Origin: Microbulbifer rhizosphaerae
GTDB taxonomy: Bacteria > Pseudomonadota > Gammaproteobacteria > Pseudomonadales > Cellvibrionaceae
Length of the DNA stretch: 64,000 nucleotides
Direction: 5' to 3'
Assembly: GCF_014191725.1 (NCBI RefSeq)
Contig: NZ_JACHWZ010000020.1
Coordinates: 1-64,000 of the forward strand
The position numbers and the translations under genes are program-made. The notes under the pieces were generated by a model. That model was not told the DNA's origin. It was given only the letters and a program-made list of their open reading frames with translations, and did not search any database. The number at the start of each line of letters is the position of its first letter. Position 1 is the stretch's first letter. Shown piece after piece: positions 28,401-33,753 of this stretch.

Positions 28401-29201
28401 CTTGGAAATGAGATCGACGACCTCAAAAATGAATTGCATACTCGTACTACGGAACTCGACGACGCGATTCGTGGAAAAAAACGCTACAGAAATAAATACA
28501 GGAAGTTAAACAAGGAGTTAGAAGAGTTCAAACGCAACAACCACACAGGGGACGATTGCAGTTGCTTTGCGGCCGGAACCCAAATTGCCACGGCGACAGG
28601 CTTACGTGCCATCGAGTCAATCCGCCCGGGCGATCAGGTGTGGTCATGGAATCGCGATACGCATCTGCGCGAACTGAAACCGGTCGTCAAGCTAGTCCGC
28701 GCCCCGCGGTCCAAGCCACTGATGCGGATCGGCGTCGGCAACGGTAGTGTCGAGGCAACGCCAAGCCATCCGTTTTGGAGCACCACGCAGAAAACATGGA
28801 TCAGGGCAGAAAAACTCAGTGTGGGCGATCACTTGCTGAATGCCGACGGACGCGAAATTACGGTTTCGGAAATCGGCACCCGGGTCGGTGAGTTCAAAGT
28901 CTACAACTTCGAGGTTGCCGACAATCACAGCTATTTCGTGTCGGAAGCCGAGGTGCTGGTTCACAACAGCTCCTGTATCGGTGAGCACGACGGACTTGGC
29001 GGCAAAACCGACTACGGTACGGGCGAAACGGCCGAGGTTGGCGCCGATCAAATGACAGCTGATGCAACGCGCGAAGCAAGCAGTGCCGTTCAAACAGGTG
29101 TTAAGGCGTCAACGGCGACGACTGAAACGGCCGAGACCACCACTGAGGGGTCCACGGCAGTGGAGGAGACCCTCGAGTTGTTGTTGTTGATTGAACTGTA
29201 A
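22437..29201 (+). CDS. Giant SpvB/RHS-repeat secreted protein with C-terminal Hint module
   Basis: 2254 residues. In order: signal peptide (about 1-25); SpvB/TcdB-like start (RIPIKVPPGIAGMAPSVSIA); FG-GAP/VCBS repeats at about 355-735 (DVNGDGRTDIVGF and several variants); YD/RHS repeats at about 1040-1770; and an RHS core at about 1775-1880 (GLYYFGARYYDATLGRFITS). Two hydrophobic segments follow at about 1885-1950, then a coiled coil at about 1965-2035. An intein-like Hint module runs at about 2041-2180, from DCSCFAAGTQIATATGL to VLVHNS. In polymorphic toxins such a module is followed by a toxin domain. Here only about 70 Thr/Ala/Glu-rich residues follow, so the toxin may be lost. The GTG start has AGGAGGGGG immediately upstream. 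DNA is visibly less GC-rich than the flanks, suggesting transfer. Confidence 0.9.
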   Translation: MKSRTYLKLCLLFVCVSSLAIEARAVAESPKSIPGRLIGSFSSTDNGAGSYRIPIKVPPGIAGMAPSVSIAYSSQNGNDVAGMGWSVRGVSAISRCPANREVDGFKGAINYDDNDRYCLDGQRLIAVKGAYGQHLSEYRTELETWERIVAYYDKDGTKACGSGPCYFVLTAKNGVRHIYGQASARILAVGKSDVRVWALHRSVDLNGNAISFSYAADPLGGNKSRGAYYISRIDYTGNKQAKVAPNRAVVFEYERRPDTITHYVGGAPITKAARLAYIHTYLGSSLIKEYRFVYDKRDAGRSLLVSVSECNGAGIAASSSCLTPTRFGWQRSAARFASKTTALSDEFGKNQGWSSSRGMRFLSDVNGDGRTDIVGFKDGVKVALSDGKRYKSATTWSSDFDQHTKWDVKTTPRMLADVNGDGMSDVVGFGLDGVHVALSTRTRFDSTLWQQKPYPYFCRDCGKGWLPKDTPRMIADVNGDGRGDLVGFGIDGVYVALSLGNKFQDKPQRWTTQFGRDSAPGWGAQTPRLLVDINGDRMADIVGFGQKGVYIALSTGDRGNSFVTPKWASQPMAAYGTDQGWSNNNVRSLADVNGDGLTDIVGINHSGVFVSLSTGQSFLPQPQSPWPESFKFPSASWSVASTPLQMIDVNADGHADLVGFGADAVVVALSNGSGFSTANWDRHSLPGFGGPDWGAQTPRMLADVNGDGLTDVLGFGLNGVQVGLASGPYPDLMNSVTNGFGLSLQMTYKPISDPSVYSFDAEQHQSANAPGVINASMHSANFYPIAGVAASTVAPRNVWGGRSQVVALYRERNDETLSQFPIDYAYDYHYSHARVDVGGHGWLGYKKVTHTNEQTGAVTVRTYHQDFPLTHRLIERQELCGQSEHYDPKCTASASPLGVTNADYEVVTTATGTSPSKPKVYDVRLQTSRVDHFSYGKYNFSIGEQHEYDDFGNRIRHSYLGYVDQTGKDRTADDNVYTLLSYVPPGKDWKLNYVEYIKKSKQSESDPIGRFSAEADISLTRYQYSDDGRMNLTSKGRWDDTNDVFLAHSFGYDAFGNRTSSMDPAGGRHDITFESKYHTYPATIKWPVVESGAGLCDQNTRLCEHYAYDARIGKKIGEIDRNGNTTVTCYDDFGSQTLIQGPIPEKPNGIRSDVNCLADYPYLVAGAPFVEPIRSAKVVSLQRADTHLVDGGIVRQRDSLQQWPTGDTRKWLSQQQWLDPLGRTYRTGTQTPGGLVYVDYKLDSDGRKVKQSLPYYKDNAQPTWAHSTYDIYGRPLQQTRPIYADGADRNTVMSYEYQGTSDGLHTTVIRAAEQSGKYAQQFAYAYFNGSRKVVSMVVPSEDNAQTSYWYDRLGRPLSATDPKTRDNPKGLTSTTSYDSLGRHKTTSNPAHGQATFRYDTQGRLIHKIDANGQFTFTHDAVGRMTSKLRPDGYKVAFTFDRSQAERANALGRRTAETLISPNGKVVNRYDHQFDVYGNKRQTTVTISGEAKAYDVARVYSPAGKVTHYTYPDGAMQVLSYDVGQLDNLSLDGKPFARFSDYTASGVPTAVTYGNGVVNRYQVSDTAQLLRQTVAQEDSSALLDVKYQWNGLAQLTAIDDLLEDDVNRSETFGYTDLRLTSSNAPGTYGSKTFRYDPSGNLTLKDGVTFHYKGYAVQSGTKDGESIFKAEYDPVGNLTTKEVSGRTWRYQYNAENRLTKAWLEGKPASVQVQLGYDFAGNRVNKIAEDGTRYVYIDNAYVIERTPGGAVRTTKYVRGPQGPIATVMTDSLVYHHRNHLDSTVLTSDETGRALKRFSYLPFGALVGSTAQAGFDFTGKRLDADTGLYYFGARYYDATLGRFITSDSGLGAPKTRPGAFNRYAYVLNSPSNYNDPTGNWACPKPVAGVVGGVLGAGTAVAGAFATWVDIGQTEKSGVNGDWASVFLGIGGVLFETGGGAALFYGGCHWLNKHLLNPPTDENIQLENLGDAIENMYQGAGLRITQLEEEVHNLGNEIDDLKNELHTRTTELDDAIRGKKRYRNKYRKLNKELEEFKRNNHTGDDCSCFAAGTQIATATGLRAIESIRPGDQVWSWNRDTHLRELKPVVKLVRAPRSKPLMRIGVGNGSVEATPSHPFWSTTQKTWIRAEKLSVGDHLLNADGREITVSEIGTRVGEFKVYNFEVADNHSYFVSEAEVLVHNSSCIGEHDGLGGKTDYGTGETAEVGADQMTADATREASSAVQTGVKASTATTETAETTTEGSTAVEETLELLLLIEL

Positions 29202-29218
29202 ACGATAGGAGGTGGACA

Positions 29219-29629
29219 ATGAGTCACTTTATACACGAGTCAAGCTGGAAAGCCGTTGGCGGGAGTGATATTCCGCCAGGACGGCTGACGATATTTCTCG
29301 CCAATGGAACCGATGACACGCTTAATTTTGAAACAAACGAGGTGCAGGCGGGAGACGCGCGCTTTCCCGCAAACATCGAAGCCTCGTCGAGCGCGATCGC
29401 CAACGTTTGGTCGACAACCATGCCAGGCGCAACGAGCGGTGCCGCCACATGGGCGCTTGCGAACGGCGCCCGCCTCCAACTGCGTTGGGATCTTCCGCAG
29501 TACGGCAAGGATCGAGTAGAACTCAGCCTGGAAGGCAGCGATAGCTACGCCTGTGCGTGGCAGGTGGGCACCAATGAAACCAATCGTATAAGCGGCATAG
29601 CGGTCGCACTGAACAAATTGGGAGGATAA
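29219..29629 (+). CDS. Aegerolysin-like beta-sandwich protein 1
   Basis: 136 residues, no signal peptide. The pattern fits the aegerolysin family (fungal pleurotolysin A, bacterial RahU and ET79 crystal protein): an N-terminal strand FLANGTDDTLNF, a middle Ala/Ser loop, GAATWALANG, the core motif RWDLPQYGKD (compare W-D-x-P-x-G in the family), and a C-terminal ISGIAVALNKLGG. Family members bind specific membrane lipids and often need a larger partner to make pores. The gene starts 17 bp after the RHS stop with a strong AGGAGG, so it is in one operon with RHS. I assign the family by eye from motif spacing; an immunity role cannot be excluded. Confidence 0.55.
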   Translation: MSHFIHESSWKAVGGSDIPPGRLTIFLANGTDDTLNFETNEVQAGDARFPANIEASSSAIANVWSTTMPGATSGAATWALANGARLQLRWDLPQYGKDRVELSLEGSDSYACAWQVGTNETNRISGIAVALNKLGG

Positions 29630-29633
29630 AAAG

Positions 29634-30083
29634 GTGACGCACAATGTAGTGTTGACGAATTCGGCGGACGTGGAAAGCGAATGGTGCGGGACGGACATTT
29701 GGGGGTGTCACGCGGGAATCACTTTGGTCAACAAGACCGGCAACCGGCTCAGCTTGGGAGATAACGGCTTTACCAACAAAAGTGCAGGCTGGTGTGAAAA
29801 CCCGCCGTCGTCACTAGATAGTGGCGATCGCTATTACTTCAAGGCCACGCTGTATCCTCCGGGCTTTTGGGGGATCAAAGGCTATTTCACTTATCAAATG
29901 AACGATGCGAGCAACACCAAATACAATTTCCACTGGCATCAACCAACCATTGGCGGTTGGGGATATACCGAGAAGTTTGAAGGCGCTGCTTCAGGTAGCT
30001 ATCGTTCTCACGTGAACTGGGATCCCGAACACAACATCACTCATTTTAATCTATATGTGACGATTACACTTGAGCGGGCTTGA
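29634..30083 (+). CDS. Aegerolysin-like beta-sandwich protein 2
   Basis: 149 residues. It has the same architecture as its neighbour but diverged: ITLVNKTGNRLSLGDNGF, then GWCENPPSSLDSGDRYYF, then GYFTYQMND, FHWHQPTIGGWGY and a terminal FNLYVTITLE. This matches the aegerolysin layout of an N-x-T strand, a PP-x-L loop, and an aromatic-W-x-x-P-x-x-G motif. A GTG start at 29634 is supported by GGAGG 8 bases upstream, inside the end of the previous gene; only 4 bp separate the two. Two tandem aegerolysin-like genes behind an RHS/Hint gene form an apparent three-gene operon. Cysteines near the N-terminus (WCGTDIWGC) may form a disulfide if it is exported. Confidence 0.55.
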   Translation: MTHNVVLTNSADVESEWCGTDIWGCHAGITLVNKTGNRLSLGDNGFTNKSAGWCENPPSSLDSGDRYYFKATLYPPGFWGIKGYFTYQMNDASNTKYNFHWHQPTIGGWGYTEKFEGAASGSYRSHVNWDPEHNITHFNLYVTITLERA

Positions 30084-30094
30084 CACCGTCCCAA

Positions 30095-30618
30095 TAGCCC
30101 TTTGATCGCCAATGAGCGGGGACGTGCTTTGTTAAGGATTTTAGCGTTTTCCACGGTGTTGGCGTCCATGGATGAGAAAGGCAGCGCCAGCGAAGGCAGG
30201 ACCGGTTCAAACTGCTGGCTGTGATACAGCGATGATGCCACGGTGAAGTCCATCGGCCAGCGAATCGCCGATCGTACCGGGCTCCCGTTGGAGAACGCGG
30301 AGTCATTCCGGGTGATGCACTGCGGCAAGGAACGGGAATACCGCCCGCATTTCGACGCCTAGACCTGGGGGCCAGCGGTGTTGTAGGCGCGGCGGCCAGC
30401 GGCTGGTAACCGCACTGGTCTGCCTCAATGAAGCCCCTTCAGGCGGTGCAACTGCCTTTCCCAGACTGGGGTTGACGTTAAACCCAAACCGGAGCGCATG
30501 TTGGTGTTTCGGTGTACAACGACCGACACCAGCAAACCTTATCCCCTGAGCCTTCATGCCTGCCACTGAAGGTAAAAAATGGGCGTTCAATATGTGGTTT
30601 CGCGTAGAATCCATTTGA
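30095..30618 (+). pseudogene. Degraded prolyl-4-hydroxylase-like 2OG-Fe(II) oxygenase
   Basis: Four pieces of one P4Hc domain can be read in order in shifting frames. The first is EGRTGSNCWL then a TGA (30222-30224); the second, in the same frame, is IGQRIADRTGLPLENAESF and REYRPHFDA then a TAG. The third is GQRLVTALVCLNEAPSGGAT with AFPRLGL. The last is EGKKWAFNMWFRVESI then a TGA (30616-30618). These include the HxD iron site (HFD). Two stops and at least two frameshifts make it dead. Similarity starts within about 15 bp of the end of the aegerolysin-like gene, so the N-terminal part is gone. This is probably an insertion junction. Bases 30619-30798 hold only a small repeat. Confidence 0.8.
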
Positions 30619-30756
30619 CAGCTTTTCCGACGGGAGCGGCATCTAAGGTTTGCACCAGTGTCTTTCACCGCATCCTGCAAGGGGACTAACGGTCGCTGGC
30701 GCGCCTTACAATAGAGTCCGGTGTTTAATACCGTTACTTTAAGTGGTTTTGGGCTC

Positions 30757-30788
30757 CTGTAGGGCGGATAAGCGAAGCGCATCCGCAG
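30757..30788. repeat. GTAGGGCGGATAAGCGAAGC intergenic repeat
   Basis: The sequence CTGTAGGGCGGATAAGCGAA followed by GCGCATCCGCAG is an imperfect hairpin (GCGGAT/ATCCGC). It is of a type seen in intergenic spaces of many gammaproteobacteria. It lies between the P4H wreck and the histidine kinase stop. Confidence 0.5.
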
Positions 30789-30798
30789 CTCCAGCTAA

Positions 30799-32829
30799 TC
30801 AGCCATTCTCAGCCACCAGGGATGGCGCCGGCAACAACACGGGGGATACCGGCAAGCGGATGGCGACCTGCAAGCCCTGTCCCGGTACGGAATGGGCTTG
30901 CAGGGTGCCGCCATGCGCTTCGGCCACGCGGCGGGTGAAATAATAGCCCAAGCCGCTGCCTTTTTTGCCGAGAGAAGTGCTGGCCCGGTAATAGGGTACT
31001 CCCAACTGTTTCAGTTCGTCGCTGCTCAGGCCCTCGCCTTGATCTTCGACCTGAATAAACAGTCCGCCATCATCCACCCTGGCCGACACCGTTACCTGGC
31101 TGTCCTGTGGCGTATAGCGCAAGGCATTGCCGACAAGATTGCCCACGGCCATTTCGATCATGTCTCTGTCCAGGGTATAAACGGCATCCTCCGGCAACAC
31201 CAATAGTGTCACCCGTTCGCTCGTGGTTTCTCCCAGCATGTGTATCACACGTTCCAGCAGGGGGCGGAGGCGGCAGGGTACGGGTGCCAGGGCCAATGCC
31301 TTATGCTGGTCCAGCACTTCGGCGGCCAGGAAGTTATCCACCAGCCCGGAAAGCGTGCCGGTCCAGGTGCGGATTTTCTCCAGTCGAGCGCTATCGTCCG
31401 ATCCGATATTTTGTAACTTGAACTGCAACATCTGCGCGGCGCGATCGATGGCCGCCAGGGGGTTGCGGAATTCGTGCGAGAGCATGGCGACAAAGCGGCG
31501 CTGTTCCTCCACCCGCTGGCTGGAAAAAAAAGCCTCCTTCTCGGCCCGGGCTTTGCCGCGTTGAATCTGGCGCAGCCGCAATGCCAAGCCCAGACTCATT
31601 ACCAGCACATGCACGAAGGTTGCGTATTCATAGGCGTTGCTCGTCAGGGGATGGTAGGGAATCCAAGCCATAGTGGTGCCTATCGCCAACAGACTGCCGA
31701 TGATGCTGGTGATAAAGGCAAAGAAGTAGAGCAGCAATTCAGCCTGTCGCTGCTGCCACCACAATACAACCAACAGCACCAGATTGAGGAGCGCAATGAA
31801 TATGCCGATCTGCATCACCAGCGGCGCCACCAGCCGATAATAGGGTGTGGCGACAAAAGGTAGCGAACAACATCCGACCAGACCGGCGATCAGGTAAACA
31901 CGGGCAATACGCGGGAAATGTTTTTTCAGGTCGAGCAGGTATACCCATAACAGCGTGATGGTGACCAGTACCCCCATGGTCCCAAAACCGGTCAACAGGT
32001 CGTTCAGCCAGGGCACGGACGAGGGAAACAGTACGGCTACATAACCATTGGTGCTCAGGAAGGCCAGGAAGAGTATGGCCACATAGCTGGCGTAAGCCAG
32101 CATGCCACCGTCCCGCAACCAGATGCCCAGCAGTAGATAGAGCACGATGGTAATGCAGAGAACCCCGAAATAGACACCGTGGTAAAGATTGGAACGGGTC
32201 TCCTGGGCGGTAAAAGCGTCCGGTCGCAGCAGTTCGGCCGTAAAATTGATCGAACTCGTGGACTGCACCCGGATATAAACCGTGACGACCGTGTCCGATA
32301 GTTCCAGCGGAACATTGAACAGACGGGTTTGCAACGGGCGATCGGCATACTTTGCATGATCACCCAGATGGTAACTGCGCAGGCTTCCATCCCGGTCGTT
32401 CACCCAGACGTCCACATTATTCAGATAGGGTTCGCCCAACGACAATATCCAGTGTCGCGCCGCGTCGGCATTACGGGCCAGACGGAAACGAAACCAGTGC
32501 GCGTCGCTGCTGTATCCGTCACTCAGGTGAATATCCTGTTTTGAAAACCCCACCTGCCCGACCTGCCTGACTTGCGCATAGGTAAGTTTTCCGGAGGCAT
32601 CGACATAGCTGTCAATATAGCCGGACAGTGATGCATGCCGGGTGTCGGCGGTCAATTGCAAGGGTGCGGATTCTGCAGCGTAGCCTGCCGTTGCGCATAA
32701 TAAGGACAGCACAAGTGGACAGGCGATAAAACGGAGTAGACGGATGGTGCCAGAATAAATCGACATGTCGCGGGTGCAACAGTCGAAGAAATGGCGAAGA
32801 AACACAGTGATCAACCCTTCACGCCGCAT
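30799..32829 (-). CDS. 7TMR-DISM sensor histidine kinase
   Basis: 676 residues from the ATG at 32829. A signal segment ends near 52. An extracellular 7TMR-DISMED2 sensor domain (about 65-200, WFRFRLARNADAARHWILSL) is followed by seven membrane helices (about 205-410) and a short coiled coil. Then come HisKA with H452 in MLSHEFRNPLAAID and HATPase_c with the N-box NLVGNALRYTP, G1 VEDQGEGLSS and G2 KGSGLGYYF. DISM sensors are thought to bind carbohydrates or other small ligands. The gene overlaps the upstream response-regulator gene by 19 bp, implying coupling. An internal ATG at 32766 would place the signal peptide at the very N-terminus and is an alternative start. Confidence 0.93.
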   Translation of the reverse strand: MRREGLITVFLRHFFDCCTRDMSIYSGTIRLLRFIACPLVLSLLCATAGYAAESAPLQLTADTRHASLSGYIDSYVDASGKLTYAQVRQVGQVGFSKQDIHLSDGYSSDAHWFRFRLARNADAARHWILSLGEPYLNNVDVWVNDRDGSLRSYHLGDHAKYADRPLQTRLFNVPLELSDTVVTVYIRVQSTSSINFTAELLRPDAFTAQETRSNLYHGVYFGVLCITIVLYLLLGIWLRDGGMLAYASYVAILFLAFLSTNGYVAVLFPSSVPWLNDLLTGFGTMGVLVTITLLWVYLLDLKKHFPRIARVYLIAGLVGCCSLPFVATPYYRLVAPLVMQIGIFIALLNLVLLVVLWWQQRQAELLLYFFAFITSIIGSLLAIGTTMAWIPYHPLTSNAYEYATFVHVLVMSLGLALRLRQIQRGKARAEKEAFFSSQRVEEQRRFVAMLSHEFRNPLAAIDRAAQMLQFKLQNIGSDDSARLEKIRTWTGTLSGLVDNFLAAEVLDQHKALALAPVPCRLRPLLERVIHMLGETTSERVTLLVLPEDAVYTLDRDMIEMAVGNLVGNALRYTPQDSQVTVSARVDDGGLFIQVEDQGEGLSSDELKQLGVPYYRASTSLGKKGSGLGYYFTRRVAEAHGGTLQAHSVPGQGLQVAIRLPVSPVLLPAPSLVAENG

Positions 32830-33536
32830 TCACCCGTGAAGGTATAGCCGCTGCCATAGCTGGAACGGATTGGAATTTCCAGCCCCAGTCGGGCCTGGAG
32901 TTTACGTCGCAAACGGCTGACGCAGTTATCCAGATTGCGCATGTTTGACAGCGTGTTGGGTTTGCCGAAGGCCTCCAGCAGCGCTTCGCGGCTGGTCGGA
33001 ACACCCGGTGCCCGCATAACGCAACCCAGGAGTATCGACTCACTATGCGTTAACTCGATGTGCTCGCCACCCGGTACGGACAAGCGCCAGCTTTTCAAAT
33101 TCAGCAGCCAGTCGGCCTGTATTGTTTCCTTTGCTTCAGCCTGTTGAGGCAAGCGGCGCAATACACTGCGGCAAGTGGCTTCAATGACCTCAAGCGATGC
33201 GGCTTTAACCAAATAGGCATCCGCCCCGCTTTCCAGCCCCGTTACCTGGGTGGCCTGGCTATCCAGGCCCGTCAACATAACGATGCCCGCCGTGCTGCGT
33301 GCCCGCAGCCACTGCAATGCCTGCAGGCCGTCCATTCCCGGAAGGCAGATATCCAGAATCACCAGATCGAAAGCCCTGGCGGACCAGGCCCGGAAAAGCG
33401 ATTCCGCACTGGCAAAACCCTGGACCTGAAACGGGTGGAGCGTCAGGAATTCGACCAAGTCATCGCGCAGGTCATCTTCATCCTCAACGACGGCGATACG
33501 GGGTTGTGTGTATTGCACAAAGTGATTCATTGTCAC
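32811..33536 (-). CDS. OmpR-family response regulator
   Basis: 241 residues. The receiver domain covers about 13-125: acidic pocket VVEDEDD, phospho-acceptor D62 in VILDICLPG, and conserved Lys in YLVKAAS. The winged-helix DNA-binding domain covers about 140-235 (ELTHSESILLGCVMRAPGVP, then NLDNCVSRLRRKLQ, then RSSYGSGYTF). It is the cognate partner of the kinase just downstream. It is transcribed divergently from the TPS exoprotein gene. The triple 10-bp repeat lies 35-64 bp upstream of its start, so autoregulation is plausible. The start may be two codons later (33530). Confidence 0.95.
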   Translation of the reverse strand: MTMNHFVQYTQPRIAVVEDEDDLRDDLVEFLTLHPFQVQGFASAESLFRAWSARAFDLVILDICLPGMDGLQALQWLRARSTAGIVMLTGLDSQATQVTGLESGADAYLVKAASLEVIEATCRSVLRRLPQQAEAKETIQADWLLNLKSWRLSVPGGEHIELTHSESILLGCVMRAPGVPTSREALLEAFGKPNTLSNMRNLDNCVSRLRRKLQARLGLEIPIRSSYGSGYTFTGECGVKG

Positions 33537-33570
33537 GCTGAGCTTTTTATTTTCTATAACCCGTTAATAA

Positions 33571-33600
33571 GTTAACAGGATTTGACAGACTTTGACAGAA
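33571..33600 (+). promoter_or_regulatory. Triple 10-bp direct repeat between the response regulator and TPS genes
   Basis: GTTAACAGGA (33571), TTTGACAGAC (33581) and TTTGACAGAA (33591) are tandem 10-mers. They are followed by AACAATCGTAG and, further on, TTATTTATTGTTACCGGC and ACCGCCATT. The block matches the one upstream of the RHS gene over about 110-130 bp (22216-22326 versus 33561-33697) in order and spacing. It sits between the divergent response-regulator and exoprotein genes. TTGACA inside the repeats also resembles a -35 box, which is the main alternative reading. Confidence 0.65.
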
Positions 33601-33753
33601 AACAATCGTAGCCCTGACTTATTGTCCTTATTTATTGTTACCGGCGACTAGCCTGGCGCCACAGCCCGCGCAGACCGCCATTCTCATAAAGAAGAAAGCC
33701 GAATGCGGTTGCAACGCCAGACGGGACGACGAGAAAAAAAACAGGCCACAACA

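Noticed and set aside
33703-33753. Upstream ATG for tpsA at 33703
   Set aside because: The extended signal peptide region of TPS proteins starts MN(R/K)xYKVIWN, which matches the ATG at 33754.
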